NCBI RefSeq assembly: GCF_023015765.1
Contig: NZ_JALKAL010000020.1
Location: 1-45,231, forward strand
Length of the DNA stretch: 45,231 nt
DNA from: Ornithinimicrobium sp. F0845
Lineage (GTDB): Bacteria > Actinomycetota > Actinomycetes > Actinomycetales > Dermatophilaceae
Reading direction: 5' to 3'
Positions 17,343 to 27,062 of this stretch are shown here, piece after piece. The notes under the pieces were generated by a model, which was given only the letters and a program-made list of their open reading frames with translations, ran no database searches and was not told the DNA's origin. A program made the position numbers and the translations under genes. Numbering within the stretch: position 1 is the first letter of the stretch; each line of letters starts with the position of its first letter.

Positions 17343-18477
17343 CGTGCTGGAGGAGCTGCTGACCTGGTGGCAGGCGGGTGAGACCGTCGCCGTGGGCACC
17401 GTGGTCGGGACCTGGAAGTCCGCACCCCGGCAGCCGGGCGCCTCGATGCTGGTCGGCCCCGGCGGGGAGGCCGTCGGCTCGGTCTCCGGGGGCTGCGTCG
17501 AGGGCGCCGTCTATCAGCTCGGCGAGGAGGTGACCGACTCGGGATCGCCCGTCCTGCAGCGCTACGGCATCTCCGACGACGAGGCGATGGGCGTCGGGCT
17601 CACCTGCGGCGGGATCCTCGACGTCTTCGTCGAGCGGGTCTCCCGGGAGGACTTCCCCGAGCTCGGTGACGTCGCCGTCGACATCGCGGAGGGCCGCCCG
17701 GTGGCGGTCGCCACGGTGGTCGAGCACCCCGATCCCGCCGAGGTCGGCCGGCGCCTGGTCGTGCGTCCCGAGGGTGAGCCCACCGCCGGCTCGCTGGGCA
17801 CGGAGCGGCTGGACGACACGGTGATCGACGACGCGCGCGGCATGCTGGCCCAGGGACGCACCGCGACGCTGGAGTACGGCCCCGAGGGCCAGCGGCGCGG
17901 AGAGGGCATGCGCGTGTTCGTCGCCTCCTACGCCCCGCGCCCGCGGATGCTCGTCTTCGGCGCGATCGACTTCGCGGCGGCCGTGGCCCGCGTCGGGTCC
18001 TTCCTCGGCTATCGCGTCACCGTCTGCGACGCCCGCCCCGTCTTCGCTACCCGCACCCGCTTCCCCGAGGCGGACGAGGTGGTCGTCAAGTGGCCGCACA
18101 AGTATGTCGAGGAGCAGGTCGCGCAGGGCCAGCTGGATCCGCGGACGGTCGCCTGTGTGCTCACCCACGACCCGAAGTTCGACGTGCCCCTTCTCGAGGT
18201 GCTGCTGGGCGACGACGCCCCTGACCTGGCCTATGTCGGGGCGATGGGGTCGCGGCGCACCCACGAGGACCGGTTGGCCCGCCTGCGAGAGTCGGGCCTG
18301 ACCGAGGAGCAGCTGGCGAGGCTGCGCAGCCCGATCGGGCTCGACCTGGGCGCCCGGACCCCGGAGGAGACGGCCGTCAGCGTCGCAGCCGAGATCATCG
18401 CGTTGCGCTGGGGCGGCGGCGGTGAGGCGTTGTCAGACCTCGACGGCGCCATCCACCGCCACCACCCGCACACCTGA
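17335..18477 (+). CDS. xdhC: XdhC-family molybdenum hydroxylase maturation protein, 380 aa
   Basis: XdhC binds the molybdenum cofactor and promotes its sulfuration before insertion into xanthine-dehydrogenase/CoxL-type enzymes. The N-terminal domain has GSVSGGCVEGAV with Cys54, then GLTCGGILDVFVE. The C-terminal Rossmann domain has PRMLVFGAIDFAAAVARVGSFLGY, VACVLTHDPKFDVPLL and YVGAMGSRRTHEDRLARL. The GTG at 17335 has GGAGG 9 nt upstream and overlaps the VWA gene by 8 nt. Third gene of the maturation operon. Confidence 0.93.
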   Translation: MRDVLEELLTWWQAGETVAVGTVVGTWKSAPRQPGASMLVGPGGEAVGSVSGGCVEGAVYQLGEEVTDSGSPVLQRYGISDDEAMGVGLTCGGILDVFVERVSREDFPELGDVAVDIAEGRPVAVATVVEHPDPAEVGRRLVVRPEGEPTAGSLGTERLDDTVIDDARGMLAQGRTATLEYGPEGQRRGEGMRVFVASYAPRPRMLVFGAIDFAAAVARVGSFLGYRVTVCDARPVFATRTRFPEADEVVVKWPHKYVEEQVAQGQLDPRTVACVLTHDPKFDVPLLEVLLGDDAPDLAYVGAMGSRRTHEDRLARLRESGLTEEQLARLRSPIGLDLGARTPEETAVSVAAEIIALRWGGGGEALSDLDGAIHRHHPHT

Positions 18478-18478
18478 G

Positions 18479-19147
18479 TCAGGGGCAGGTGCCCTCGAAG
18501 GAGGCGTCCAACTGCTCCGTCGTCAGGTCGTCGGTCAGCACCATCTCGCCCCGGACGCTCTTGCCGTCGAGTTCGATGAAGTCCTCGGCCGGGAATCCGA
18601 CGGTAGCCAGTGAGACGGAGGGGTTCTCGAAGTCCTCGATGTCGTCGAGCGTGACGCGGTGCCCGTACGAATCGATGGAGACATAGAACTGCAACCCGTC
18701 CTGGAGCGACGTCAAGACGAACTCTGCGCCCTCCTGGCCTGTCTCTTCCTCGCCGATCGCGCACAACACGCTGTCGAACTCCCAGGTCTGGTCGCCCATG
18801 GTGAGGGTCGCCGAGCCGCCGCCCTGCGAGGCCATCTGCCCCTCAAGGTTCTCCTTCATGTCCTCGGCCATGTCCGTGGCGTCGGCAGAGGTTTCGTCCG
18901 ACATGCCCGGGTTGGCGGCTTCGTCGTCCTCGTCGTCGGCAGCGGCCTCGCCGTCCGCGTCGGCGGCAGCGGCCTCGTCCTCCGCGGGCGCATCAGCTCC
19001 GTCGGCGGCCGGTTCTGCGGCCTCGGGTTCGTCGTCTCCGCTCGGCTCATCCGCGTCCCCGCCGCAGCCTGCCAGAGCCATTGCCAGAACCGCCGCCATA
19101 GCGGCCACAGTTGTCGATCGATTCCCTCTGATATTCACGACGATCAC
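18479..19147 (-). CDS. Lipoprotein, paralogue of the one at 8455-9255, 222 aa
   Basis: The GTG at 19147 has GAGGAG 7 nt upstream. The signal peptide ends in lipobox LAGC, Cys28. An Ala/Asp/Glu linker of ~70 residues follows, then a domain with ATLTMGDQTWEFDSVLCAIGEEETGQEGAEFVL and a C-terminal GTCP. Position by position this matches the domain in the other lipoprotein (SLTIGDSSWEFSQLVCAFGEEETG), including a Cys pair that could form a disulfide. Function is unknown. It converges with xdhC, with 1 nt between stop codons. Confidence 0.85.
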   Translation of the reverse strand: MIVVNIRGNRSTTVAAMAAVLAMALAGCGGDADEPSGDDEPEAAEPAADGADAPAEDEAAAADADGEAAADDEDDEAANPGMSDETSADATDMAEDMKENLEGQMASQGGGSATLTMGDQTWEFDSVLCAIGEEETGQEGAEFVLTSLQDGLQFYVSIDSYGHRVTLDDIEDFENPSVSLATVGFPAEDFIELDGKSVRGEMVLTDDLTTEQLDASFEGTCP

Positions 19148-19260
19148 GGGGTGTCTCCTCAAGGCATGTGATGTGGATCATACCGAGGGCTGGCGGATCG
19201 CACCAGACCTGCACGGGCAGAGGACTATTCGTGAGAGCCGCTATCCGCCATGCAGTTGCA

Positions 19261-19303
19261 CGCATCCTTCACACGGATTTCGAGGCTTGGCGTGAAGGAT
19301 GCG
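19261..19303. terminator. Perfect 12-bp inverted repeat between two minus-strand genes
   Basis: CGCATCCTTCAC (19261-19272) pairs with GTGAAGGATGCG (19292-19303), 19-nt loop. It lies downstream of the coxG-like gene and upstream of the lipoprotein gene. No T-run follows on either strand. It may be a terminator of the hydroxylase operon or an operator for the lipoprotein gene. The rest of the 218-bp gap shows nothing else. Confidence 0.45.
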
Positions 19304-19365
19304 CGCACGTGCACGGGGTGGGGTCGGGAGTGGGATCGCACACCCGCAGGGGTGGGCTGGAACGG

Positions 19366-20196
19366 TCAGTCGCGGCCGAGGGCACGTCCGATCGCGATGC
19401 CGATGACCAGCCCGATGACGCCGGCGGCGATGGCCGTGCCGTAGCGCCGGAGCAGCACCGGCCCGACCAGGTCACCGAGGTCGATCGCGTCGTCGTCCGA
19501 GCCATGCTTCGGACTGGCTGTGCTCGTGGACGCCGCGGCTCGTGGAGGCGTGGCCAGGGGAGGGGTCTCCGACCCGGACGGTCCCGGGGAGGGGTCCTTG
19601 ACCGGTTCGGGCGTGGCCGCGGCAGCGGACGGTGCAGCACCGGAGGCCGTCACCGGCTCCGCGATATCGGGAGCAGGCGAGGAGTCGCTGGCCGTCGTCG
19701 CTGCGTCGTCACCAGCAGCCTCTCCGCCGTCACCTTCGTCAGCACCCTCACCACCGAGCGTCGACTCCAGGCACGCGACGAACTGGCCCAGCAGCTTGTC
19801 CGAGACGTCCTGCATGACGCCACGGCCGAACTGGGCCGGCTTGCCGGTGACCGTCAGGTCCGTCACGACCTCGACCGAGGTGCCCTCACCGTCCGGTATC
19901 AGCGCCATGGTCGCGGTCGCACCGGCGGTGCCGTTGCCGCGCTTGTCCTTGCCCTTGCCCTCGATCACCGCCCGGTGGGCGGTGTCGTCGCGCTCGAGGA
20001 AGGCGCCGGTCCCGGCATACTGCATCTGGATCGGCCCGAGCTTGACCTTGACCGTCCCGGAGAACGTGTCGCCGTCGGCCTCGGTGACCTTGGCTCCCGG
20101 GAAGCAGCTCCCGACCTGTTGCAGGTCGGTGAGCAGCGCCCAGGTGTCCTCCGGGGAGGCGGGGACGGTGAACGTGTGTCGCAGCTCCATGCCCAT
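19366..20196 (-). CDS. coxG: CoxG-like SRPBCC protein with C-terminal membrane anchor, 276 aa
   Basis: Residues 1-145 are a CoxG-type SRPBCC domain (LRHTFTVPASPEDTWALLTDLQQVGSCFPGA; GTVKVKLGPIQMQYAG; VTGKPAQFGRGVMQDVSDKLL). A Ser/Pro/Ala/Gly-rich linker of ~90 residues leads to one hydrophobic helix near the end (GTAIAAGVIGLVIGIAIGRALG). CoxG recruits CO dehydrogenase to the membrane in Oligotropha; a tethering role for this hydroxylase is inferred. GGGAGG lies 8 nt before the ATG. Last gene of the coxSLMG operon. Confidence 0.9.
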   Translation of the reverse strand: MGMELRHTFTVPASPEDTWALLTDLQQVGSCFPGAKVTEADGDTFSGTVKVKLGPIQMQYAGTGAFLERDDTAHRAVIEGKGKDKRGNGTAGATATMALIPDGEGTSVEVVTDLTVTGKPAQFGRGVMQDVSDKLLGQFVACLESTLGGEGADEGDGGEAAGDDAATTASDSSPAPDIAEPVTASGAAPSAAAATPEPVKDPSPGPSGSETPPLATPPRAAASTSTASPKHGSDDDAIDLGDLVGPVLLRRYGTAIAAGVIGLVIGIAIGRALGRD

Positions 20197-20200
20197 GGGC

Positions 20201-21061
20201 TCAGCCTCCCGCAGCCGCCAGCACCGCGCGACGTGTCAGGACACCCGCCAGGTGCCGCCGGTAGTCGGCCTGGCCGTTGAGGTCCGACGGTGGCTCGGTG
20301 CCCTCGCCGGCCCGCGCGCAGATCTCGCCGATGGCCTCCTCGGTGGCCGGCTGCCCCGCCAGGGCCGCCTCGACGCCCGGGGCGCGCAGCGGCTTGGACC
20401 CCATGTTGGTCATCCCGACCCTGGCCTCGGCGATGACGCCGCCCTCGGACCGGACGGCCGCGGCGATGCCGATGATGGCCCACTGGTGGGAGACCCGCAC
20501 GAACTTCTCGTAGTGGCTGCCCCAGCCGGTGTGCTTGGGGATCGTCACCGCGGTGAGCAGCTCGCCGTCGCCGACCGCCGTCTCGAAAAGGTCGACGAAG
20601 AAGTCCGCGGCCGCGACCTGCCGCGGCCCGACCACCCCGCGGCTCTGGACCTCCATGGTCGCGTCGAGCGCGAGCACCGGTGCGCCGACGTCGCCGGCCG
20701 GGTCGGCGTGCGCCAGCGCGCCGCAGACGGTGCCGCGGTGCCGGATCTGCGGGTCGGCGATCTCCGAGACCGCCTTGTGGAGCAGGCCGAGGTGCTCGCG
20801 CACCAGGTCGCTGTCCAGGACCTCCTGGTATGTCGTGGCGGCACCGATGCGGATCGCGTCACCGGTGTCGTCGATCCCCTTGAGGGACTCGATCCGGGAG
20901 ATGTCGACGACCAGCTCGGGCGCGTTGAGGCGCATCCGCAGGACGGGCAGGAGGGACTGGCCTCCGGCCATCACCTTGGCCTCGTCGCCGTGCTCGGACA
21001 GCAGGGTCAGGGCCTCCTCGACGGTGGCCGGTGCCGCGTAGTCAAAGGGTGCGGGGATCAC
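20201..21061 (-). CDS. coxM: Molybdenum hydroxylase FAD subunit (CoxM-like), 286 aa
   Basis: FAD-binding medium subunit that passes electrons from the iron-sulfur subunit to the acceptor. AGGQS lies at residues 32-36 and TVCGALAHADPAGD at 111-124; both wrap FAD in this family. The C-terminal CO_deh_flav_C domain follows (TNMGSKPLRAPGVEAAL). The start is GTG in a 4-nt overlap (GTGA) with the coxL stop. Length is normal. Confidence 0.94.
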   Translation of the reverse strand: MIPAPFDYAAPATVEEALTLLSEHGDEAKVMAGGQSLLPVLRMRLNAPELVVDISRIESLKGIDDTGDAIRIGAATTYQEVLDSDLVREHLGLLHKAVSEIADPQIRHRGTVCGALAHADPAGDVGAPVLALDATMEVQSRGVVGPRQVAAADFFVDLFETAVGDGELLTAVTIPKHTGWGSHYEKFVRVSHQWAIIGIAAAVRSEGGVIAEARVGMTNMGSKPLRAPGVEAALAGQPATEEAIGEICARAGEGTEPPSDLNGQADYRRHLAGVLTRRAVLAAAGG

Positions 21062-23529
21062 AGCGTGCCGCCTTCGGTCTCGGGGGTGTCCTGGTTGGGT
21101 GCCGACTCGTCGAAGTGGGGTGCGGCCTCCTCGACGACCGGCTGGTGGGCCGCGCCCTGGATCGCGTTCCAGACGCGCTCGGGGGTGCAGGGCATGACGA
21201 TGTCGGTCACGCCCAGCGGCCGCAGCGCGTCGAGGACGGCGTTGACCACGGCCGGGGTCGAGGCGATCGTGCCGGCCTCGCCCACGCCCTTGGCGCCGAG
21301 GTCGTTGGTCGTCGACGGCGTCACCGTGCGGTCGGTCACGAAGCTGATGGTGTCGGCCGAGGTGGGCAGGGTGTAGTCGACGAACGACCCGGTGATCAGC
21401 GTGCCCTGGTCGTCATAGACCGCCTCCTCCCACAGCGCCTGGGCGATGCCCTGCACCAGGCCACCGTGGATCTGCCCGTCGACGATCAGCGGGTTCACGA
21501 CGGTGCCGATGTCGTCGACGCAGACGTAGGAGCGCATCGTGGTCTCACCGGTCTCGGTGTCGACCTCCATCGCGCACAGGTGCGTGCCGTGCGGGTAGGA
21601 GAAGTTGACCGGGTCGTAGGTGGCGTCCGCGTCCAGGCTCGCCTCCATGCCGTCCGGCAGGTCGTGGGCGGCGAAGACCGACAGGGCCAGCCCGGTGAGG
21701 CTCAGCCCCTCCTGGTCGGCGCCGGCACCGCGCACGGTGAACTTGCCGTCGGCGAACTCCAGGTCGGCCACGTTGGCCTCGAGGACGTGCGCGGCCAGCG
21801 GCTTGGCCTTCTCGATGACCTTCTGCGCGGCCTTGATCACCGCCTGACCACCGACCACCAGCGACCGTGACCCGTAGGTGTCCAGGCCCTTGTGGCTGAT
21901 CTGGGTGTCGCCGTGCAGCACCTCGACGTCCTCGAAGGGCACGCCGAGCTGGTCGGCGACGATCTGGCTCCAGGCCGTCTCGTGGCCCTGGCCGTGGGCG
22001 GAGGAGCCGGTGATGACCTCGACCTTGCCCGAGGGCAGCATCCGCACGGAGGCGTGCTCCCAGCCGCCGGCGCCGTAGGCGAGCGAGCCGAGGACCCGGC
22101 TGGGCGCCAGCCCGCACATCTCGGTGAAGGTCGACACTCCGAGACCCAGCTGGACCCGGTCCCCGCTCTCCCGGCGACGGGCCTGCTCGGCCCGCAGCTC
22201 GTCATACTTGAACAGCTCCTTGGCGCGGGCGGTGGCGGCCTCGTAGTTGCCGGAGTCGTACTCCAGCCCGGCCACGGTGGTGAACGGGAACTCCTCGTGC
22301 TTGATCCAGTTCTGCTCGCGGACCTCCAGGGGGTCGCGCCCCAGCTCGGTGGCCAGCTCGTCCATCATCCGCTCGATGGCGAAGGTCGCCTCCGGCCGGC
22401 CGGCGCCGCGGTAGGCGTCGGTCCACGTCGTGTTGGTGAAGACGTTCTGGCACTCGAAGCGGTAGGAGGGGAACTTGTAGATCGCGTTGAACATGAAGGC
22501 GCCCAGGATCGGCACGCCCGAGGTCACCAGGCCCAGGTAGGCGCCCATGTTGGCGATCAGCTGGACCTTGAGGCCGGTGACGGTGCCGTCCGCCTTCGCC
22601 GCGAGGGTGAGCTTCTGCCACTGGTCGCGGCCGTGGTGGGCGGCGAGCAGCGACTCCGAGCGGGTCTCGTTCCACTTGCAGGGCTTGCCAGTATGCCGTG
22701 CGACCAGGAAGGTGATCACCTCCTCCGGGGTGACCTGCAGCTTGCCGCCGAACCCGCCGCCCACGTCGGGGGCGATGACCCGCACCTTGGACTCGGCCAC
22801 GCCGAGGGTCAGCGCGAGCATGAGGCGCAGGATGTGCGGCACCTGGGTTGCCGACCACATGACGAACTGCTCGCCGGTCGGGTCGACGACCACGCTGCGG
22901 GGCTCCATGAATGAGGGGATCAGGCGCTGCTGGCGGAACTCCCGCTCGATGAGCACCTCGGCGTCACGGATGGCGGCCTCGACGTCGTCACCGGTGCCGG
23001 CCTCGGCGGAGTCGAAGACCCACAGCGCCGACTCGTTGGTGCCGAGGTCGGGGTGGGCGAGCACCTCGTCGGCGGCGGCGACCTTGAGGTCGATGACCGC
23101 GTCGAGCTCCTCGTAGTCGACGTCGACCAGCTCGGCCGCGTCCCGGGCGGCGGCTGCCGACCTCGCGACGACGACAGCCACGATCTCGCCGGAGAAGGTG
23201 ACGCGGTCCACGGCGACCGCCGGGTGCGGCGGTGCCTTCTGCTCGGGCGTGACCGGCCAGGCGTTGGGCAGGGAGCCCTGCTGGTCCTTGAGGTCCTCGC
23301 CGGTCAGCACGGCCATGACGCCGGGCGCGGCCTTGGCCTCGGTGGTGTCGATGCCGGTGATCCGGGCGTGGGCGAAGGGACTGCGCACCATCGACAGGTG
23401 CAGCATCCCCGGCAGCTCGATGTTGTTGGTCCACTTGGTGCGGCCTGTGATCAGCCGCTGGTCCTCCTTGCGGCGCCGGTCCCTGCCGACCTCACGGGTG
23501 CCGGCCTGCGGCTCCTGCGTGATCGTCAT
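21058..23529 (-). CDS. coxL: Form II-type molybdenum hydroxylase large subunit (CoxL-like), 823 aa
   Basis: Catalytic molybdopterin subunit of the xanthine oxidase family. Seen: an N-terminal a/b hammerhead domain, DVGGGFGGK near 245-255, AYRGAGR at residues 372-378, and GVGEAG with the catalytic Glu751. True (form I) CO dehydrogenase has AYxCSFR with the copper-binding Cys at this site; here the Cys is absent, so CO oxidation is unlikely. Related enzymes hydroxylate N-heterocycles, aldehydes or aromatics; this substrate is unknown. It overlaps coxS (ATGA) and coxM (GTGA). Confidence 0.94.
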   Translation of the reverse strand: MTITQEPQAGTREVGRDRRRKEDQRLITGRTKWTNNIELPGMLHLSMVRSPFAHARITGIDTTEAKAAPGVMAVLTGEDLKDQQGSLPNAWPVTPEQKAPPHPAVAVDRVTFSGEIVAVVVARSAAAARDAAELVDVDYEELDAVIDLKVAAADEVLAHPDLGTNESALWVFDSAEAGTGDDVEAAIRDAEVLIEREFRQQRLIPSFMEPRSVVVDPTGEQFVMWSATQVPHILRLMLALTLGVAESKVRVIAPDVGGGFGGKLQVTPEEVITFLVARHTGKPCKWNETRSESLLAAHHGRDQWQKLTLAAKADGTVTGLKVQLIANMGAYLGLVTSGVPILGAFMFNAIYKFPSYRFECQNVFTNTTWTDAYRGAGRPEATFAIERMMDELATELGRDPLEVREQNWIKHEEFPFTTVAGLEYDSGNYEAATARAKELFKYDELRAEQARRRESGDRVQLGLGVSTFTEMCGLAPSRVLGSLAYGAGGWEHASVRMLPSGKVEVITGSSAHGQGHETAWSQIVADQLGVPFEDVEVLHGDTQISHKGLDTYGSRSLVVGGQAVIKAAQKVIEKAKPLAAHVLEANVADLEFADGKFTVRGAGADQEGLSLTGLALSVFAAHDLPDGMEASLDADATYDPVNFSYPHGTHLCAMEVDTETGETTMRSYVCVDDIGTVVNPLIVDGQIHGGLVQGIAQALWEEAVYDDQGTLITGSFVDYTLPTSADTISFVTDRTVTPSTTNDLGAKGVGEAGTIASTPAVVNAVLDALRPLGVTDIVMPCTPERVWNAIQGAAHQPVVEEAAPHFDESAPNQDTPETEGGTL

Positions 23530-24005
23530 GACTGCTCACCGCCCTGGCCCGCGTCGGCCGCCTGCAGGACGGCCTGCACGATGTTGTGATAGCCGGTGCA
23601 CCGACAGAGGTTGCCCTCCATGTGCTGGCGGACGTAGGCCTCGTCGGGTGTGGGGTTCTCCCTCAGCAGGTCGGTGGCCTGCATGATCATGCCCGGTGTG
23701 CAGTAGCCGCACTGGAGGGCGTGGCAGTCGCGGAAGGCCTCCTGGACCGGGCTGAGCGTCTCCCCGTCCGCCAGCCCCTCGATCGTGGTCACCTCGCTGC
23801 CGTCGGCCTGCACCGCCAGCATGTTGCACGACTTCACGCTGCGCCCGTCGAGGTGCACCGTGCAGGCGCCGCAGTTGCTGGTATCGCAGCCCACCACCGT
23901 GCCCGTCTTGCCGAGCTGCTCTCTCAGATAGTGGACGAGGAGCGTGCGGGGCTCGACCTCGTCCTCATAGTTCACGCCATCAACGGTCACGGAGATCTTG
24001 GTCAC
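23526..24005 (-). CDS. coxS: Molybdenum hydroxylase [2Fe-2S] subunit (CoxS-like), 159 aa
   Basis: Small electron-transfer subunit. The plant-ferredoxin-type cluster is held by Cys40, 45, 48 and 60 ([10 protein letters not shown]...C), the second cluster by Cys99, 102, 134 and 136 (CGYC, CRC). All eight ligands are present. The GTG at 24005 has GGAGG 5 nt upstream. First gene of coxS-coxL-coxM-coxG, the order usual for form II systems (form I is M-S-L). Confidence 0.95.
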   Translation of the reverse strand: MTKISVTVDGVNYEDEVEPRTLLVHYLREQLGKTGTVVGCDTSNCGACTVHLDGRSVKSCNMLAVQADGSEVTTIEGLADGETLSPVQEAFRDCHALQCGYCTPGMIMQATDLLRENPTPDEAYVRQHMEGNLCRCTGYHNIVQAVLQAADAGQGGEQS

Positions 24006-24144
24006 TGGGGCCTCCAACACGGGGGGACGGACATCGTTGTCCCTCAGCATCCTTCCGCCCGGGCTGGCTTCCCGCAAGAGGTCCGACGTCCGCGCGTTCC
24101 CGCCGCTACCCGCGGCGCCTATGACGGACAGGTGGTCCCGCCGA

Positions 24145-24157
24145 GCACATTCAGTGC
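24145..24157. promoter_or_regulatory. Secondary palindrome GCACATTCAGTGC
   Basis: Arms GCAC/GTGC flank ATTCA, which resembles half of the main operator. It lies 10 bp upstream of the -35 of the plus-strand promoter, where a second regulator dimer could bind. Confidence 0.35.
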
Positions 24158-24166
24158 ACCGACCTC

Positions 24167-24195
24167 TTGACAGAAACATATTGAATGTGTTCAAT
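24167..24195 (+). promoter_or_regulatory. Promoter with 16-bp operator for the monooxygenase operon
   Basis: A perfect -35 TTGACA (24167-24172) is followed at 17 bp by TTCAAT (24190-24195) as -10. The palindrome ATTGAATGTGTTCAAT (24180-24195) covers the spacer end and the -10, the position expected for a repressor. A nearly identical arrangement stands before the opposite operon at 40571-40600. The likely regulator is the FCD/GntR protein at 28526. Confidence 0.7.
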
Positions 24196-24269
24196 ACATT
24201 CATGACCCGAGGCCGGGTCACCGAGTCAATGAGGACACGCGGCTGCGAGTGCCGCTGAGAGGACACGAG

Positions 24270-25910
24270 ATGCTGCCGGACACATCGGAATGGCATGGGC
24301 AGGACACGGATCTCGTTGTGGTCGGGATGGGCCCGGTGGGACTGCTGACCACCATCCTGGCGGCACAGAAGGGCCACCGGGTCGTGGCGATCGAGCGCTG
24401 GCCCACCCCGTACGCCCTGCCGCGCGCGGTCACCTTCGACCACGAGATCGCCCGCATCCTCAACGCCGTCGGGATCGACGCGGAGAACGACCCGACGATC
24501 GACTACTACGACAAGCTCTACTACCTCTACAACGCGGACATGGAGCCTCTCAACGTCATTGACTGGGCCTCCAAGGCGCCCGACGGGTGGCGCAACCGCT
24601 ACTGGTTCGACCAGCCCGGCCTGGAGAAGCGCCTGCGTGTGCTGGCCTCCTCGCTCCCCAACGTCACGATGTTGCAGGGCTATGAGGTGACCGGCCTGGA
24701 GCAGGACGAGGACTCGGTGACCGTGCGCTTCCAGCCGACCGTGCTGAGCGGGGAGGGCACCAGGGTCGAGGACGACGCGACGACCCACTCCGTGCAGGGC
24801 CGGCTCCTGGTCGGGTCCGATGGGGCCAACAGCTTCGTGCGCCGGTCCCTGGGGCTGACGATGACCGACCTTGAGTTCAACTATGACTGGGTCGTGGTCG
24901 ACGTCATCGAGCATGACCAGCACGAGTACGACCCGCCCTACTACCAGGTGTGCAAGCCGGAGCGGCCCTTCACCGTGGTCCCCGGTGGGCCGGGCCGACG
25001 CCGCTGGGAGTTCATGGTGCTGCCCGGGGAGACGGCCGCAGACTTCGAGGCTCCGGCACGGATCTGGGAGCTGCTCGAGGAGTTCGACGTGCGCCCGGAC
25101 AACGCCGACCTGATCCGGTACAAGGTGTGGCGATTCCAGGCCCGCTACCTGGACGAGTGGCGCAAGGGGCGCGTGGCGATCGCCGGTGACGCCGCGCACC
25201 TGATGCCGCCGTTCGCCGGCGAGGGCATGTGTGCCGGCCTGCGTGACGTGATGAACCTGTCCTGGCGCCTGGACCTGATCCTCCAGGGCGTGGCGGACGT
25301 GGACCTGCTGGACTCCTACGGCGCCGAGCGCGGTCCGCACGCCCGGTGGTTCATCGACTTCTCGGTCGGGCTGGGCCAGGTCATCTGCGTGAGCGACCCC
25401 GACGAGGCAGCGCAGCGCGACACCACGCTCATGGCGGCCCTGGCGGAGCAGCTGAAGACTGGTCCCGTCCAGCCCTACGACGCCCGGCTCGGACCCGGTG
25501 CGTGGGACGAGAACTCTCCTGGTGGTGGCTTCCCCAGCTGGCAGGGCGCAGTCGTCCACCAGGGTGTGGTCGGTCGCTTCGACCAGGTGGTGACCCGCGG
25601 GTGGGGGCTGCTCAGCACGCACGACGCGGGTCAGCCCACGCCCGAGTCCCGCGGACTGGTGGAGCGCATGGGCGGCGTCGCGGTGACGGTCGGCCCGCCC
25701 GGGTCCGGCGCTGACGTGCTCGACGTCGATGGCGTCTACGAGTCGTGGTTCGCCGAGCTCGGGGCGGAGCACATCCTGACCCGTCCGGACTTCCACACCG
25801 CGGGGGCCGCCCGCCGCGGTGAGGACGTGGACGCGCTGGTCCGAGCCATCGCGGACAAGGTCCTCTCGCCTGGCCAGCTCGGCGCGTCACCCGCCGAGTC
25901 GATCGCCTGA
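24270..25910 (+). CDS. FAD-dependent aromatic monooxygenase (MhpA/PheA-type), 546 aa
   Basis: Class A flavoprotein hydroxylase that adds one oxygen to a phenolic ring using NAD(P)H. The FAD-binding GxGxxG is GMGPVG at residues 19-24, the DG motif is [15 protein letters not shown], and the second FAD motif [24 protein letters not shown] is intact. A thioredoxin-like C-terminal domain is present (to ~546). ATG at 24270 has GAGAGGA 6 nt upstream. Next to hydroxyquinol dioxygenase and maleylacetate reductase it may make hydroxyquinol from a resorcinol-type compound, but MhpA relatives also act on hydroxyphenylpropionate, and FdeE on naringenin. Confidence 0.92.
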   Translation: MLPDTSEWHGQDTDLVVVGMGPVGLLTTILAAQKGHRVVAIERWPTPYALPRAVTFDHEIARILNAVGIDAENDPTIDYYDKLYYLYNADMEPLNVIDWASKAPDGWRNRYWFDQPGLEKRLRVLASSLPNVTMLQGYEVTGLEQDEDSVTVRFQPTVLSGEGTRVEDDATTHSVQGRLLVGSDGANSFVRRSLGLTMTDLEFNYDWVVVDVIEHDQHEYDPPYYQVCKPERPFTVVPGGPGRRRWEFMVLPGETAADFEAPARIWELLEEFDVRPDNADLIRYKVWRFQARYLDEWRKGRVAIAGDAAHLMPPFAGEGMCAGLRDVMNLSWRLDLILQGVADVDLLDSYGAERGPHARWFIDFSVGLGQVICVSDPDEAAQRDTTLMAALAEQLKTGPVQPYDARLGPGAWDENSPGGGFPSWQGAVVHQGVVGRFDQVVTRGWGLLSTHDAGQPTPESRGLVERMGGVAVTVGPPGSGADVLDVDGVYESWFAELGAEHILTRPDFHTAGAARRGEDVDALVRAIADKVLSPGQLGASPAESIA

Positions 25911-25934
25911 CCCGGCGGGGTCGGGGGAGTCAGT

Positions 25935-27062
25935 ATGCAGTTCGTGCACGAGACGCTCGCCCAGCGGGTGCTCCTCGGGTCGGGTCAGGCGGCGACGGCC
26001 GTGGCCGCTGAGGTGGTCCGCCTGGAGCGCCGACGGGTGATGCTGATCCACGGCGTGGCGGAGGCCGCACTCGCGCAGCGGGTGGCCGCCGACCTACCCG
26101 TGACCCTGCACTGGGACGAGGTGCGCCAGCACGTCCCGCTGGAGCTGGCACGACGGGCCCGGATCGCCGCGCGCGACGCCGGTGTCGACGTGATCGTCAG
26201 CGTCGGTGGCGGCTCCACCACCGGGCTGGCCAAGGCGGTCGCGCTGGAGGTCGACGTCCCGATCGTGGCGGTGCCCACGACCTATGCCGGGTCCGAGGCC
26301 ACGCCCGTGTGGGGTCTGACCGACGACGGTGTGAAGTCGACCGGGGTCGACCCCACGGTCCTGCCTGCGGCCGTGATCTATGACGCAGCGCTCACCACCT
26401 CGCTGTCGATCGATCTCACGGTCGCGTCGGGGCTCAACGGGCTGGCCCACTGCGTGGACTCCCTCTGGGCGCCGCGGGCGGACCCGATCAACCTCGCGAT
26501 GGCGCTGGAGGGCGCCCGCGCACTGGCCAGCGGCCTTCCTGCGGTGGCGGCTGAGCCGGAGGACCTCGAGGGGCGCGAGCAGTGCCTCTACGGCGCCTAC
26601 CTCGCCGCCCTGGCGTTCGCCTCCGCCGGCTCGGGCATGCACCACAAGATCTGCCACGTCCTGGGCGGGGGCTTCGACCTGCCGCACGCCCCGACGCACG
26701 CCGTGGTGCTGCCCTACGTGCTGGCACACAACGCCCCGGCCGTCCCGGACCTGGCGGGGCGGCTGGCGCTGGCGCTGGGCGCCACGCAGTCCGGCGTCGT
26801 GGCGGACCCGGCACGCGCGGCGGTCGAGGCGCTGGAGGCCCTGTGCACCGGGCTCGGCGCGCCCGACAGCCTCGGTGGGATCGGTCTGGCCGAGACCGAC
26901 CTCCCGGAGTGCGCAGCGCGGTGCCTGCCGGTGATTCCCGACTCCACCCCGGTGCCGGTGACCGAGGCGTCGCTGACCGCCCTGCTGCGAGCCGCCTGGG
27001 CCGGCGACCCGCCGACCGCACCCGCCCAATCCCACCCCGAGCCGACGAAGGAGTCCTCATGA
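25935..27062 (+). CDS. Maleylacetate reductase, 375 aa
   Basis: Reduces maleylacetate to 3-oxoadipate with NAD(P)H, the step after hydroxyquinol ring cleavage. It is a family III metal-type alcohol dehydrogenase. Seen: GGGSTTG at 91-97 (nucleotide binding), [11 protein letters not shown] at 114-124, [40 protein letters not shown] and a C-terminal helical domain. All are typical of MAR. It lies 24 nt after the monooxygenase gene and overlaps the next by 4 nt. Confidence 0.94.
   Translation: MQFVHETLAQRVLLGSGQAATAVAAEVVRLERRRVMLIHGVAEAALAQRVAADLPVTLHWDEVRQHVPLELARRARIAARDAGVDVIVSVGGGSTTGLAKAVALEVDVPIVAVPTTYAGSEATPVWGLTDDGVKSTGVDPTVLPAAVIYDAALTTSLSIDLTVASGLNGLAHCVDSLWAPRADPINLAMALEGARALASGLPAVAAEPEDLEGREQCLYGAYLAALAFASAGSGMHHKICHVLGGGFDLPHAPTHAVVLPYVLAHNAPAVPDLAGRLALALGATQSGVVADPARAAVEALEALCTGLGAPDSLGGIGLAETDLPECAARCLPVIPDSTPVPVTEASLTALLRAAWAGDPPTAPAQSHPEPTKESS

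Larger units (their letters stand above)
24006..24269. other. Divergent control region between coxS and the monooxygenase operon
   Basis: This 264-bp region carries the plus-strand promoter/operator (24167-24195), a second palindrome (24145-24157) and, in the coxS leader, a small stem GGACA/TGTCC (24029-24042). No clear minus-strand -35/-10 pair was found for coxS. The stretch 24160-24205 is AT-rich compared with everything around it. Confidence 0.6.

Noticed and set aside
21058-24005. Aerobic CO dehydrogenase (form I)
   Set aside because: AYRGAGR replaces AYxCSFR, and the gene order is S-L-M.
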